Positions 47,236-58,740 of a DNA stretch of 64,000 bases are shown here, one piece after another (position 1 is the first letter of the stretch; every line of letters starts with the position of its first letter). The translations under genes were made by a program, and so were the position numbers. The notes under the pieces are model-generated. The model saw only the letters and a list, made by a program, of their open reading frames with translations. It was not told where the DNA came from and did no database searches. The stretch comes from Ctena decussata (Eukaryota; Mollusca; Bivalvia; Lucinida; Lucinidae), in contig OZ022511.1 in the NCBI GenBank assembly GCA_963989385.1, positions 27,832,503 through 27,896,502 of the forward strand, given 5' to 3'.

Positions 47236-48810
47236 ATGAGTATTCATACAAGTTCATTTGTTAGCTCTAGTTCATGTGCCAATTCTTCGTATGCTCGCGA
47301 TGTCATTGATTATTCTGTTAATGATAGCAGTGATGATGTTTCAAACAATTCAACTTCAACTGACAGCAGTGAGACTTTACCTTACTATTCAGAAGACGAT
47401 TCTGTACCTAGTTCCCATCTAAATATATCTAGTAGTTCTCAAGATACTTTTAAATACTCTGAACTAAAAGTTTTGTCGTTAAATACTGGCGGATTACGAA
47501 GCAAGTTGAAACATCCTGAATTCGAAGAGATGATTTCTAACTATGATATAGTGTGTATTCAGGAAACGCGATTTGATGCTTATGATTCGCTGAACTTGTT
47601 GGGTTTTAAAAGCTTACCATTAATGGTTAGGAATAATGTTAAAATTAGGTCAGGGGGAATTGCCATTTTCGTTAAGGAACATTTATTTGACAATATCAAA
47701 ATATTGAAAAATGATGGTGATAATTTTACTGGTTCACTTTAGAAAATCATTTTGCTGTGACATCATTTTTGTGCAGTTTATATCGCGCCTGAAGGAAGTA
47801 ACTACAATAGCATCGATTGTTTTGATGCACTTGAAAGTGACATTTTGAATTTTACTTCAAACAATTATAAACTTTGCATCTTGGGAGATTTTAATGCCCA
47901 CACCAAAGAACAACATGGTCTCTTGGGAGATTTTAATGCCCACACCAAAGAAGAACATGAATTTATTACTGTTGATGGTAACATTCAACAGACACTCAAC
48001 ATGAGTAATTTTGCTGACATTAGTCTAGATTCCTGTTCCATAGAACAATTGGGTTTTTCAAAAGAAAGGCATAATTCTGATTTATCTCGTGTTGATAATT
48101 ATGGTAGGCGTCTTTTAGAGCTGTGTAAGCCATGTGACCTGTACATTGCTAATGGTAGGGTGGGCCTCGACAGGTCTCTGGGTTGCAAAACTTGCAAAGG
48201 TACTTCTGTGGTTGATTACGTAATTTTGTCGCCATGTTTGTTTCCATACATTTCGGAATTTGAAGTTCTGTGGTAGGCGTCTTTTAGAACTGTGTAAGTC
48301 ATGTGACCTGTACATTGCTAATGGTAGGGTGGGCCTCGACAGGTCTCTGGGTTGCAAAACTTGCAAAGGTACTTCTGTGGTTGATTACGTAATTTTGTCG
48401 CCATGTTTGTTTCCATACATTTTGGAATTTGAAGTTTTACCATTCGATCCCATGATTAGTGATGCTCATAGTGGGCTTCACCTTTCCATACTTTGTAACG
48501 AAATAGAATTAAATCAGCTACCCCAGGATAATGCTGCGCCTGTGACTAGAGCTATATGGAACAATGCAGACTCCGCTGCGTTCATTGAGTATTTAACTAC
48601 AGACAAAATAGGCTCTTTCATAAGTAGAATCGATGAACTGAGCAGTGGCCAAATTACTGCACAGGATGTGAAAGAGTTGACATCAAAATGTTCATCAATT
48701 TTGATTGATGCAGCCAATGAAACAGGGTTTATCAAAGAAATTAAAAAGAAATCTTTTAAGCATAACAATAAATTAAATGTCAAACATGTGAAACGTCCAT
48801 GATTCAACAA
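47236..48810 (+). pseudogene. LINE ORF2 endonuclease remnant
   Basis: AP-endonuclease-like motifs are readable: LKVLSLNTGGLRSKL, IVCIQETRF, GGIAIFVKE, LGDFNAHT, VDYVILSP and SDAHSGLHLSIL. The frame is broken near 47742. Two internal direct duplications occur (47876-47911 with 47920-47955; about 48096-48264 with 48272-48440). Confidence 0.78.
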
Positions 48811-48949
48811 AGAGTGTAGTGATCTGAGACATCAGTATAAGAGAGCTAAAAATCTGAACCACAGAGTCAATTCTGTGTATAATTTTCGCTACTTGCTTAA
48901 TGCTAGCAAAACCTACAAGAAATGCATAAAAATACAAAAAAGATTTTAT

Positions 48950-50130
48950 TAACAAATTACGCGCACTTAAGCACTTTGATCCAAAGTCGTATTGGACTTT
49001 ACTTAATAAGGCAGACCAATCAAGACATGATACATTGCAGAAAGTTTCACTTGAAACCTTTGCTGAACATTTTAAGAAACTTAATATTAATGATCATAAT
49101 AATGAACGATCTAACCCGGCTTTCGTAATACATGTAGATCCATCAAAAATTAATGCAAATAATGTTGAGTTAAATTCTGAAATTACTGAAGATGAAGTGT
49201 TAAGATGTTTAAAGCAGCTTAAACTTAACAAGGCTTGTTCTACAGACTTGATATTAAATGAATTTTTCAAGTTCTCTAAAACAAAAATGTTAACAGTCTT
49301 TGCTAAGTTTTCAACCGAGTGTTTTCTTCAGGTATTATTCCTGATGAATGGTCTCAGGGCATCATTTCGCCTATTTACAAAAACAAGGGGGATATAGCGA
49401 ACCTGACAATTACAAGGGAATTAGTATTTTGAGTTGTTTCGGAAAGCTCCTCACAGATCTATTGAATAACAGACTAAACAAGTATTTAGAAAATATGAAT
49501 TTGCTGTGGGAAGAACAAGCTGGTTTCCATAAAAGCTATGGCACCACTGACCATATCTTTAACTTGAAATGTTTGATAGTTTTATACCTTTTTAGGGGGG
49601 AAATTCTTTTGTGCTTTTATCGATTACAAAAAAGTTTTTGATTCTGTCAACAGATATTACTTGTGGCTTAAGCTATTAAACCATAGCATTGACGGTAAAA
49701 AGTTTAAAATAATTCACACCTTGTATGCTAACGCTAAATCTTGTGTTAGAGTAAACCAATTGAAATCAGAACCATTTGTAAGTAATATTGGAGTCCGTCA
49801 GGGTGAGAATTTGTCTCCCTTTTTATTTTCATTGTTTCCACATGACTTGACAGAATTTATTTCGCATGCCTATAATGGTCTGGATGATGTATCTGAAATG
49901 TCCAGAATTCTACTCAGTAATGATGAAATTGAAGTATTTTTAAGCTGTATATACTACTTTATGCAGATGATACTGTGACATTTGCTGAATCTAAAGAAGA
50001 ATTACAGTCTGCTCTAAATGCCATGTACCTTTATTGTAAATCCTGGGATTTAGAAGTTAATCCATCTAAGACTAAGGTTACTCTACTTTGCAATTGGAAG
50101 TTTGAGCACAATTATACACTTAAGCTAGTA
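48950..50130 (+). pseudogene. LINE reverse transcriptase remnant
   Basis: Motifs in order: LKLNKACSTDLILNEFF, NYKGISILSCFGKLL, EEQAGFHKSYGTTDHI, a DSVN-type motif, GVRQGENLSPFLFSLF, and the catalytic YADD (within 49955-49975). Frames change at about 49390, 49640 and 49975. Interrupted at 50131 by a TIR element. Confidence 0.8.
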
Positions 50131-51367
50131 TCTCACTGGGATGCGACAACTGGCGACTAGTTTGAGACAAAGATTTGCGATAAAATCCGCGACTTTGCGA
50201 CATTTTTCATATTTGGTTCTCACTGAAATGGTGATTACGACATATTTGCGAGTGTCGCGCGAATGTCGCACGAATGTCGTACGATTATCTCACGAATCTT
50301 GCCCAAATTCGCCTGGAGTTCGCATTCTCGTCGCGCGACAGTCGCGCGACGTTCGTGAGACACTCGTGCGATGTTCGCACAATAAAATTGCGATTATTTC
50401 TCTCGTGCGACTGTGTCACGATACTCTCGCGAACGCCGCACGACTGTCGTGCAAAGGTCGTGCAACAGTCGTACGATGATTTTGCGAGAAAATGAGAACC
50501 TATTGACATTCCAGCAATTTTTTAATTATCAGACGTCAGAAAGATGGATATTTTGTTTTATCATAAAATATGGGGTGGTTCAGCCAGAACTCAGCCAGTA
50601 CATTCTGGTGGGCATCCTTCCATGGGTACTGTTTCTCACTCTCAATGCCCAGTTTCTTTTTCTTCCTTGTTTCACCCGTCAGAGAAACCGTGGGAGCTCC
50701 CGAGCTCTCGTCGTCGGAGGGAACAGGAGCTCGGACTGTTTCGGCTTCCTGTGTTGTGGTTTGATGGCCGGGTGCAGTGGCAGCCCTACCCCTACCTCGC
50801 CCTTTTCTGACCTTTGCTGGCATGATGCCCATGTTGGAACTGAATGACTGAGTGCAAACTGTTTGCGAGAATACGAAAATACGAACCATTCACGACACTT
50901 TTGCGACAATCCGAGTAATTTAAGACACTCGCACGATAGTCGTAAGATATTCGTACGAATGTCTCACGTCGTTCGCGCGAAAGTTACTCCGTTTTATTTT
51001 CTCGCAATTTAGTCGCGGAAGTGTCTTATTTATGTAGCAATTTGTTCGCAATATAGTCTGATTTATTTCGCAAATTTTTCGTGTTCACGGTCATTGCGAC
51101 TCGCCGGAAACTAAATTGCGATGGGTCCGCGACGTGTTCGGGACACCCGCGATGACTCTGCGACTATGTTGCGACTATATTGCGAGAAATTTGTCGCATA
51201 AAAAAGTTTTACATGTAAAACTTTTTATGCGACAATGCGAACCGTTTGCGCCAGTTTGCGACTCACGCGAGGATATTGCGAATCCCCGCGAACGTTTCAA
51301 GACAGTTTTGAGACTCATCCGCGAATGCAATTCGCAATCTGTCGCAAACTGTCGCATCCCAGTGAGA
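50131..51367. mobile_element. TIR element TCTCACTGGGATGCGACA inserted in the LINE
   Basis: Perfect 18-bp inverted ends (50131-50148; complement 51350-51367), TA on both sides (50129-50130, 51368-51369). Sub-terminal regions of about 300-400 bp are crowded with CG-rich motifs (gtcgcacgaat, tcgcgcgac, ttgcgac). A perfect-looking hairpin lies at about 51195-51234. The core (about 50530-50890) holds a minus-strand coding remnant. Confidence 0.82.
50536..50889 (-). pseudogene. Transposon-protein N-terminal remnant (MADF-like start)
   Basis: A minus-strand open frame reads MPAKVRKGRGRGRAATAP, an acidic/Ser linker, a KKKK stretch and then AEFWLNHPIFYDKTKYPSF, which looks like the beginning of a MADF-type DNA-binding domain. 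The frame then stops. In PIF/Harbinger-type elements MADF/Myb-like proteins accompany the transposase (family knowledge). Here only the start is left. Could also be captured host sequence. Confidence 0.45.
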
Positions 51368-51369
51368 TA

Positions 51370-52470
51370 GGGGCTTTACTTATAATGACCAGGTTTTGGA
51401 TATTGATGACAATTTTATTTATCTAGGAACAATGTTTGCATATAATGGTCGTTTTTTGTAGAATAATCAAAGAATGGCTGACCAAGCACGGAAAGCAATG
51501 TTTGCTATTTTAAGGAAGTCACTAAATTACAGCTCCCAATAAATTTGCAGTTGCAGCTGTTTGACAGTATGGTTGTACCAATTTTGCTACATGGCTCTGA
51601 AATATCGGGCTTTGAGAACTCTGATATTCTTGAAAGGTTATTTTACAGTTTCATAAGATTATTCTGAATGTTAAAAAAAACTACACCCAACATTATTTTG
51701 TATGGTGAGCTTGGACGGTATCCTATTAATATTTCTAGAATGTTAGGCTTTTGGCAAAGAATTGTTAATGGCAAACAAGACAAGATTTCTTGTAGATTGT
51801 ATAAAATTTTACTGTCAATGCATGAAGGGGATTTTTTCCATTCAAAATGGTTAATAAGTATAAAGAATTGCCTCACGCTATGTCAATGCATGAAGGGGAT
51901 TTTTTCCATTCAAAATGGTTAATAAGTATAAAGAATTGCCTCACGCTAACTGGCAATCAGAATGTTTGGCATTCGCAAGCAAGTGTCCCGCATGGTATTG
52001 CAAAATTAGTTAAGTAGCGGCTTCTTGAAAATTTCAAACGAGAATGGAGTGAGTCTGTCTTTAATTCCTCTAAGTGTCTTAATTACAGAATATTTAAGAC
52101 TGAGTTACTCTTTGAGCAGTATTTTAATTTACTTCCATATGACTTGGCAACAGCACTTTGTCACTTCAGATGCCTAAACCATAAATTACCAATTGAATAC
52201 GGCAGATTCTGAGGTGCTGAGAGAGATGATCGAGTTTGTGAACTTTGTTGTTTTGAACAGACTTGGTGACGAATTCCATTATATATTTGAATGTAGTTAT
52301 TTTGGGGATCAGCGAGCACTGTATCTTCCCAGAGAGTTGTCGAGGTGCCCCAACACTGTTAACTTTGAGAAAGTGATGAATTCTAAAGAGTTGCCAGCTT
52401 TGTTTAAGCTAGGGAAGTTTTGTAAAGAAATTTTAAGTACTTTTAAGGTAATATATAGCCGCACATGATT
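51370..52470 (+). pseudogene. LINE ORF2 C-terminal remnant
   Basis: Resumes with NDQVLDIDDNFIYLGTMF just after the inserted element, then ADQARKAMFAILRKS, and a C-terminal part with CELC...H-type residues (VCELCCFEQT; EFHYIFECSYF in another frame). Broken by several stops. A 62-bp block (tcaatgcatgaaggg...) is duplicated in tandem at about 51818-51879 and 51880-51941. Confidence 0.7.
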
Positions 52471-54301
52471 TCATGGACTTTCATCTTCTTAAAGTGAACC
52501 AGTTCAGAGCTCCGGATGACTTTACGCAGTTTGGACACTTGTATGTTCTTTTTAGTAGGACATTGAGTTCTGCTGGGCCAGTGAATGGTATGTTCTGTTG
52601 ACTGGTTCTGTTGGAAACAGCGAATCGAATGTTTTATTGACTGGTCCCAGTGATTTCCCTACTTCATTTTAGTCAGATATTTACATTTGAGAAATAGTGT
52701 TAGTGTCCAGATATGCATGTCCCACTGGGCATCTCAGGTGTGTTGTATTTTGCAACGAGGGTTATTATTTGGAATGTGCGGGTTGCTAAGTCGGCCACTG
52801 CCAAGTTTCTTGTAATTAATAAGTTGAACCATAATTATATGCTTTTGTTCGAAGCAGTCTTACTGTTTTCCCTCTTTTACACCCCAATTCTTAGGGGGGT
52901 TGGGTCTTGTGGAGGGAATTTGTTTCTCTGAAGGCAAATCCTTTCCTTTGGTGGCAAATTCTTGTTGGGGTGTGGGCCCCACTTGAAGAGCCATGTCCTC
53001 CAGAATTCATGATGTTCCCTTATGTAATCTGAGGTAAAACTCTGGGGAAGTCTTGATGTTACCCTCCTTCACGTTGGGTCAGCTCTTGTTGGGCGAGTTT
53101 GCTCCTCTGGGAGTGGATTCCCTCATCGGGAGATGGACCTAGTTTGAAGTGCTGCGTTATCCAGGGAGGCATACAGGAAATCAGGAGTTTATGTGGCCCC
53201 CCTTTGTAAATCTGATAGAAGATACATATGTTGACTGGTCAGTATAGCATAATCGCTTTTGGCGTCTCTGAATTTCCTGAAAAGTAGACTTTGTTTGAGG
53301 AGTTCTGTCCTCCGGGGAGGCAAACAGGATCTCATGATGGTCATCTTTGTGGGGCTGGTGGAAAACCCTGATGTTGATTCATCAGTTGCCTGCCCTTCTT
53401 AGGGTGGTCAGCCATTGTCGGGGACTTTGCTCCTCTGGGAGCAATTTCTTTATTTAAGGGGCTTCATTTCCCAGAGAGGCATACGGGAATTCATGCAGAC
53501 ACGTGTCCTTCAAGAAAGCAAACCAGAAAACAGGAGTTCTTGTTGCTCCCCTTTGTAAATCTGACAGAAGCTACATAGGTTGACTGGTCAGTATAGCATA
53601 ATCGTTTGAATAACTCGTAACTTTTGGCATTTCTGAACTTGTTGAGGAGTAGACTTTATTTGTAGAGATGTGTCCTTCAGAGAGGCAATCAGGAGTTTAT
53701 GATACATGTATTCACATTTGTGGGCCTGTGGAAAACCCAGATGTTGACCCGTCAGTTGCCTCCCTTCTTGAGGGGATCGGCCCTTGTTGGGAACTTTGCT
53801 CCTCTGGGAGCAAATTCTTATCTTGGGTTATAAACCTCATTTAAATTATTTTCCAGAGAGGCATACAGGAGGTCATCAGCCTTTGTAAATTGTTAGAAAC
53901 ATGGAAGTTTAAATAAGTAATTGGGGTGTTTATTGGGACCAGTGGGATATTTTATGCGTTATCTGGAGTCCTGGCAACATTAGCCTTTTTCACCACTCTC
54001 CGAGTGTCGTCAGTCAGTTTTACTGGTCTGCTTTAAAGCTTTCTTCGAATTGTTTTTGTTGTTAATTATTTGTTTTGTGTTAACATGTTACATTTTGACC
54101 TATAGTCCGGTTAGGGGTCCCGGTCATTGAATAAACCTTCAAACCTTGAATTAATTTAAAAACCAGTTTTTAAAGATCCGTGCCCAACACTAAAATTAAC
54201 TTCCATATGCACTGAGTGGTGTCTCCATGGGAAGGAATGGGATTTAACCGAACAGGAGACGTATGTACCAAAGCAATAAGGGACGAGTCATTTATTATCA
54301 G

Positions 54302-54844
54302 GGACGAGTAATTTATTATCAGGTGTGTGTGTGTGGGGGGGGGGGGGGATCAGACTTTTATTGGTGATGTACTGGGGGAGGGTCGGAATTCAATAAGCCT
54401 TGGAGCTTAAAACTTAGAGCTCAAAACTTAAAGACATTTATGGAAATGACACACAAATCTTGGACAGCTTCATATCCAAAATCAGATCTTTTCATTAATT
54501 TGCTAGTAGAACAACAAAATACAAATATCTATAGAATCACCACAGTCGAACAGATGATTTTGTTCTCAATTAAAATTCATGCCTGCGTTTGTGATATCAG
54601 CTCTCAAGGTGCCTTTTCATCAGCAAAACTACTGTGGCACCTGGGGGCGGTGCCTTCAGACCCCTGCCCTCGCCCTCCCCACTAACAGATTTCTACGATG
54701 ACCATGAACAGAAAGAAAAGTGCGAGAAATGCAAACAAAATTTTAATCTGCATGTTAACATGTCAGAATAAGAAAATATTTTTTGTGTGTGTTTCATACA
54801 GTTTTTGATTGAGGTCAGTTGACATACTGACATAAAATAGGTAA

Positions 54845-54889
<45 letters not shown>

Positions 54890-55058
54890 GGGTAGCTGGA
54901 ATAGGGGGGGGGTCATAAACTTTTTGTCACCTATCTGGGGGGGGGGGAGGGGGGTCGGAAAAATTCTGATGAGACTAGAGGTCGGAAAAAATTGGGTTAA
55001 TTATATGAAAGTGTACCCCCCCCCCCCCCCCCCCCCACCACACCTGATAATAAATGAT
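54302..55058. mobile_element. Possible TIR element with G/C tracts
   Basis: Left end taatttattatcaggtgtg and right end cacctgataataaatga are inverted. Both are followed inward by G- or C-homopolymers (54339-54350; 55017-55036). The interior includes a TG microsatellite (54847-54887) and further G runs (54905-54953). ORFs over the microsatellite are artefacts. Confidence 0.45.
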
Positions 55059-55060
55059 TT

Positions 55061-55130
55061 TTCTGTTCTGTTCTGTTCAATTCTCGTATCGACGTTACCC
55101 AAGTTGCTTAACGGTACGTAACCATAGTTT
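55061..55130 (-). repeat. LINE 3'-tail fragment, (GAACA)n type
   Basis: The complement reads ggttacgtaccgttaagcaa...acgagaattgaacagaac with a (GAACA)n tail; 60+ bp match with 57668-57738. Confidence 0.55.
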
Positions 55131-55707
55131 CGCCCCTAACACAGATTTATACAGACTCTGACCCCATGCGGTGCCCGTTTTCGTATGCTCCCCGTGTTAG
55201 TTTGGTCAAACTATATCTAGCATTTCATGCGAAGAAGACAGTATACTGATGCCAGTCCGAATTTACCTGCTGTCCGAATTTACCTGACTTGACCCTAATT
55301 AGTACTGGTACTAAAGAAAAATTAAAGTAACTGGAGCGGAAATAGCTGCAACCGCATGAGATGGTCTTCATAAGCCTTGAGCCTTTGGCTTTCGATCAGA
55401 TCGTGGTCAACTTTTTTTTCTGTATTTTGTTGTCAATATTTGACGAATAAAATATATATTTAAACCCAAATGCCTCTGTCGAACATTTTTACAATAAAAA
55501 GTCATGAAATCCTAGAAACAAAAGAAACTTACTCCAGAAGAAAACGGGAGATATTTCAAAAGAAAAGTATACTTCTTAATATGAAAAATCTTACATCACA
55601 GTCCCAAGACACCCCCATCTTTTAGCAAGAAACATTTCTTAAAGTACAAGACCTTTATGAAGACTAATGAATTCTACCCTCGTCTGTTCAGCTAATAATC
55701 CACTCAC
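55131..55707. other. Non-coding stretch
   Basis: Nothing recognised except a direct repeat of gtccgaatttacctg at about 55256 and 55272. AT-rich, no supported gene. Confidence 0.4.
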
Positions 55708-55783
55708 CAAAACACGTAGATCATCCGAACAGGCGGATAAACCATCGAGATCTGCTCTATCTTCTATGAGGATTGCCTTGATA
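55708..55783 (-). CDS. Orphan internal exon, unknown gene
   Basis: 76 nt bounded by acceptor cttttcttgtttag and donor TTTTG|GTGAGT on the minus strand. One-base start then 25 codons (IKAILIEDRADLDGLSACSD...) ending phase 0; the other frame I read through it meets a stop. Phases do not fit the HIRIP3 chain directly (that exon needs two leftover bases), so it probably belongs to another minus-strand gene. Partner exons not found. Confidence 0.45.
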
Positions 55784-56059
55784 CTAAACAAGAAAAGATA
55801 CGAAACATGTCACATGGTGTCATGTCAATAGATTCGCCGAGTCTCTCTAAAACGATTTTTATTCTGTGATTTTAAGTCATGGCTGCCTTTTGTTTTCATT
55901 AGTGAGTTTAAAATACCCATTGAAGTAGATAAGATATTACCGCTTGTCCATATTACACAATACTTTACATTTCCGAATTCCGAGTTCTCAATCCGAATTC
56001 TGAATTCCTAGTTCCGAAATTCGTAGAACACACTGAACGCTTGATTACAATGACTCTTT

Positions 56060-56935
56060 ACATTTTGTCAAACCTCTAAATACCAAGCACACTCAGCAGC
56101 AGAAATAAGAAAATCTGCCAGGAAGTTCCAATAACTAATAATCTGGGGGAAGTAACTGCATTGTAATGTCAGTCCCAGCCAATGGGGTTTGAAATGCCAG
56201 GGAATGGTGATTCCTGCCCACGCCTGTCGTTTTGGGGGAACAATGTCATATGTTGGTATACTGGCTGCACTCTTCAGACCTTTGAAAGACATTATGAGTC
56301 TGCTATCTTTCCTCCTCCTTTTCAGAGATTCCCACCTAAGTATCTCAAGAATGCCAGACATACTCCCAGTTTCATAAGTGTATTTGCCTGTTACAAATCT
56401 AGCCCCCTTTCCAAGATATTTGATATTCTCTACCTTTCCCCGAGAATCATTCCCTCTAAGGTATAGGAATCATTGATCTTCCTGATCCGTTTCCTTGTAA
56501 TCTGCATTACACTGCATTAGATTGGCTGGAATCAGATGTCCAAGCTCCTTGCCCAACACCCTAAACGATCTACATCCTCCTGAATTTTCACGGTGTCCTT
56601 ACTACATGTATCTCTGATTTCACTACAGCAAATACAGTCGTAAGCAAAAAGTATTAATTCTGAGTCAGTATCTTCTGTAATATCGTTAATGTACAATGAG
56701 AATGAGAACAGCAGTAATCCAGAAACGATGCCTTGGGGACACCTGACAAAACGCGGCCCCAGTCTAATTCTAATCCATTTACTACAACTCGCTGCTGCCT
56801 GTCATAGAGAAAAAGATATATGGGCATGGAATTTTCTTTGCTGATAAATATGAAAAAGCCAACTAATTGGCATTTCAGATTTATCATCAGAGAAAATTTC
56901 ATACTCAGCAAAACTGAGCAAGAAAACAACTTTGC
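56060..56935 (-). pseudogene. Degenerate LINE reverse-transcriptase fragment
   Basis: On the minus strand: RVVVNGLELDWGRVLSGVP (about 56790-56735) fits the RT block before the catalytic site, and further on LEILRWESLKRRRKDSRL (about 56350-56290) fits the conserved post-RT LGW..L..RR..ARL motif. Many stops between. Confidence 0.6.
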
Positions 56936-58272
56936 TTATCCATAATTTGCTCTTTATTAGCAGGTAAAATTTCATGCTCAGCTGAGTTGAGTATGGAAAA
57001 AGGTTTATAACCTCGGGGCCAGGATTAAATACGGGAGATGAAACAAAATGTACACTCAGAAGCAAGACCAACACTGAAACACTGAAGCAACCGATCGAAG
57101 TCCAACAGCTGAACCCAGTGGGGAGACCGTCATGTCCCAATCAACGTAATTGAATCATTATAGGCCGGGGACATCATTACGTTTGAGGCCCTACCCACTA
57201 CATTTGTAACATGAAATTAAATTAGGCCACCAAATTCGTCCTGTAAAGGATTATCTAACAAAACGGTTGGCAAACCGCACAGACTCTGATCAGACTACAT
57301 ACTGAGAGTCTACTTTAGATTTACAGTGTTTGGTCAAATGTTTTGCAGAAATATCTTTTTATTAACGATAGTGCTTTTATTAATCCATTTATGCCAAGTG
57401 TAATGTTTTACCCTTCTGAAATGGATGAGTCCGTTTATTTTTTTTGTTTTTTTGTTGTTGTTTTTTTCAATTAAGGGGTCTCTTTTATCATTTTTACTTC
57501 ATGTAAGGAGAAATACCAATTTGTCTCGTGCAAATAATGTAGACCCTGATTAGACGCCGACTTTGCGGTTTGCACAGTTTGCCAATGTGTCAATGTTTTT
57601 AAGGGATGGGTTAAAGCAACTATATTCCGTGCAAGAGCTGTCAAAATGATTGTAAATTACTTTTCGTTCTGTTCTGTTCAATTCTCGTATCGACGTTACC
57701 CAAATGGCTCAACGGTACGTAACCATAGTTGCACACACTTGGAAAATTACTTTTCGTTAGGACTACAATTATATAATATAGTCACTTATGGCCCCATAAT
57801 TTCGTCACACTAGGTCTTCAGATTAGGCAAGTGCACTAAAAGCAAAAAGTCAAATAACAAAAGTATCGAATTGCTGCCTGTTTACACTTAAGACAAAAGA
57901 AAAGTTATATTGAGTTATTGATTGATTAATGGATAACCTGCTAGTTAAAATCATGACCCCATGCCTATCACGTGTTCAGTACAAACCGCCAAATAGTGTT
58001 CCGTTTCAGATGTTCCGAAAAGGTGTTTAAATCTAGGTGTACGAAACAGCTGTTGTCTCATAGTACTCAAGACCGATGCAAATCTGGTAAGTTTTCTTAA
58101 CTTTTTATTACTGGAATAAATTTTAGGAGCACTGCGTAAAATATTAGTCAAAAGAAATACAAAGTAGGCGATATTTTGATGACAGTTTACTAATTATTAA
58201 ACTTTTTGAACAATTCTTTCCAAACTTTGAAAAGTAAAAAAAAACCAGCCAAAATTGAACTAAGAACACACG

Positions 58273-58308
<36 letters not shown>

Positions 58309-58450
58309 GAAATGCTCGACTAATGCCATACTCATTAAGAATATATGCGGCTCAGATGAGAGTAATAAGTGATTAAAATGATAAATTCCTTTACTCTCTT
58401 ATGCCAGTTATAGTGAAATTAATAAATGACAACGAAAACTAATATTATAA
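56936..58450. other. Intergenic stretch with microsatellite
   Basis: No supported gene. A CA microsatellite lies at about 58267-58306. A plus-strand donor-like aatctg|gtaagt at 58084 could end an unseen 5' UTR exon of the 59906 gene (weak). Confidence 0.35.
57668..57738 (-). mobile_element. Very short retroposed LINE tail with target duplication
   Basis: A ~75-bp insert (complement ...gttacgtaccgttgagcc...acgagaattgaacagaac) sits between direct repeats aaattacttttcgtt (about 57653-57667 and 57743-57757 region). The insert matches 55061-55130. It is a strongly 5'-truncated retroposition event. Confidence 0.6.
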
Positions 58451-58451
58451 T

Positions 58452-58592
58452 GTTATTAATTAAATGATTTCGTATTGGCCCAGTTACAGGTCCAAGGTTA
58501 GCTGTATTGGCCCGAGGCCGAAGGCCGAGGGCCAATACAGCTGACCGAGGACCTGTAACTGGGCCAATACGAAATCACTTGATTAATGACAT
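58452..58592. repeat. Long perfect-type palindrome
   Basis: Arms of about 65 bp (gatttcgtattggcccagtt then acaggtcc...agctgtattggccc) around a 15-bp centre gaggccgaaggccga; only a few mismatches. Confidence 0.85.
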
Positions 58593-58608
58593 TTTTATTA
58601 ATTAACTT

Positions 58609-58740
58609 TTAGCTGACGGTCAATACCGTCACAGTTATTCGACCTTGCGAGGAGGCCAGTATAAGGCGCCTTAATATGAGGAAACTCTCATTAGCTCTGT
58701 CAGATAAAAATTCTTTAAAAGACATAACTTCCGCCGCCAT
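58609..58740 (-). CDS. Possible first coding exon, 43-codon ORF
   Basis: A minus-strand ATG in good context (catcaATGGCGGCGG) opens 43 codons starting MAAEVMSFKEFLSD, in a locally CpG-rich stretch typical of a promoter or first exon. It stops at 58609, or may be spliced earlier. No donor of the right phase joins it to the 55708-55783 exon. It may be a chance ORF. Confidence 0.25.
   Translation of the reverse strand: MAAEVMSFKEFLSDRANESFLILRRLILASSQGRITVTVLTVS

Larger units (their letters stand above)
45850..54150 (+). mobile_element. Decayed full-length-like LINE retrotransposon
   Basis: Order 5' to 3': leader, ORF1 (46385-47160), ORF2 endonuclease (about 47236-48500), reverse transcriptase (about 48950-50130, then resuming after the insertion at 51370), C-terminal domain to about 52470, and a long 3' UTR with repeated 'ctcctctgggagcaaattc' motifs ending gaataaaccttcaaaccttga near 54150. 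Many frameshifts and stops, so inactive. The 5' edge is approximate. It may lie in the unseen first intron of HIRIP3. Confidence 0.75.

Noticed and set aside
54849..55121. ORF beginning with a Cys/Val repeat
   Set aside because: Translation of a TG microsatellite and G/C homopolymers.
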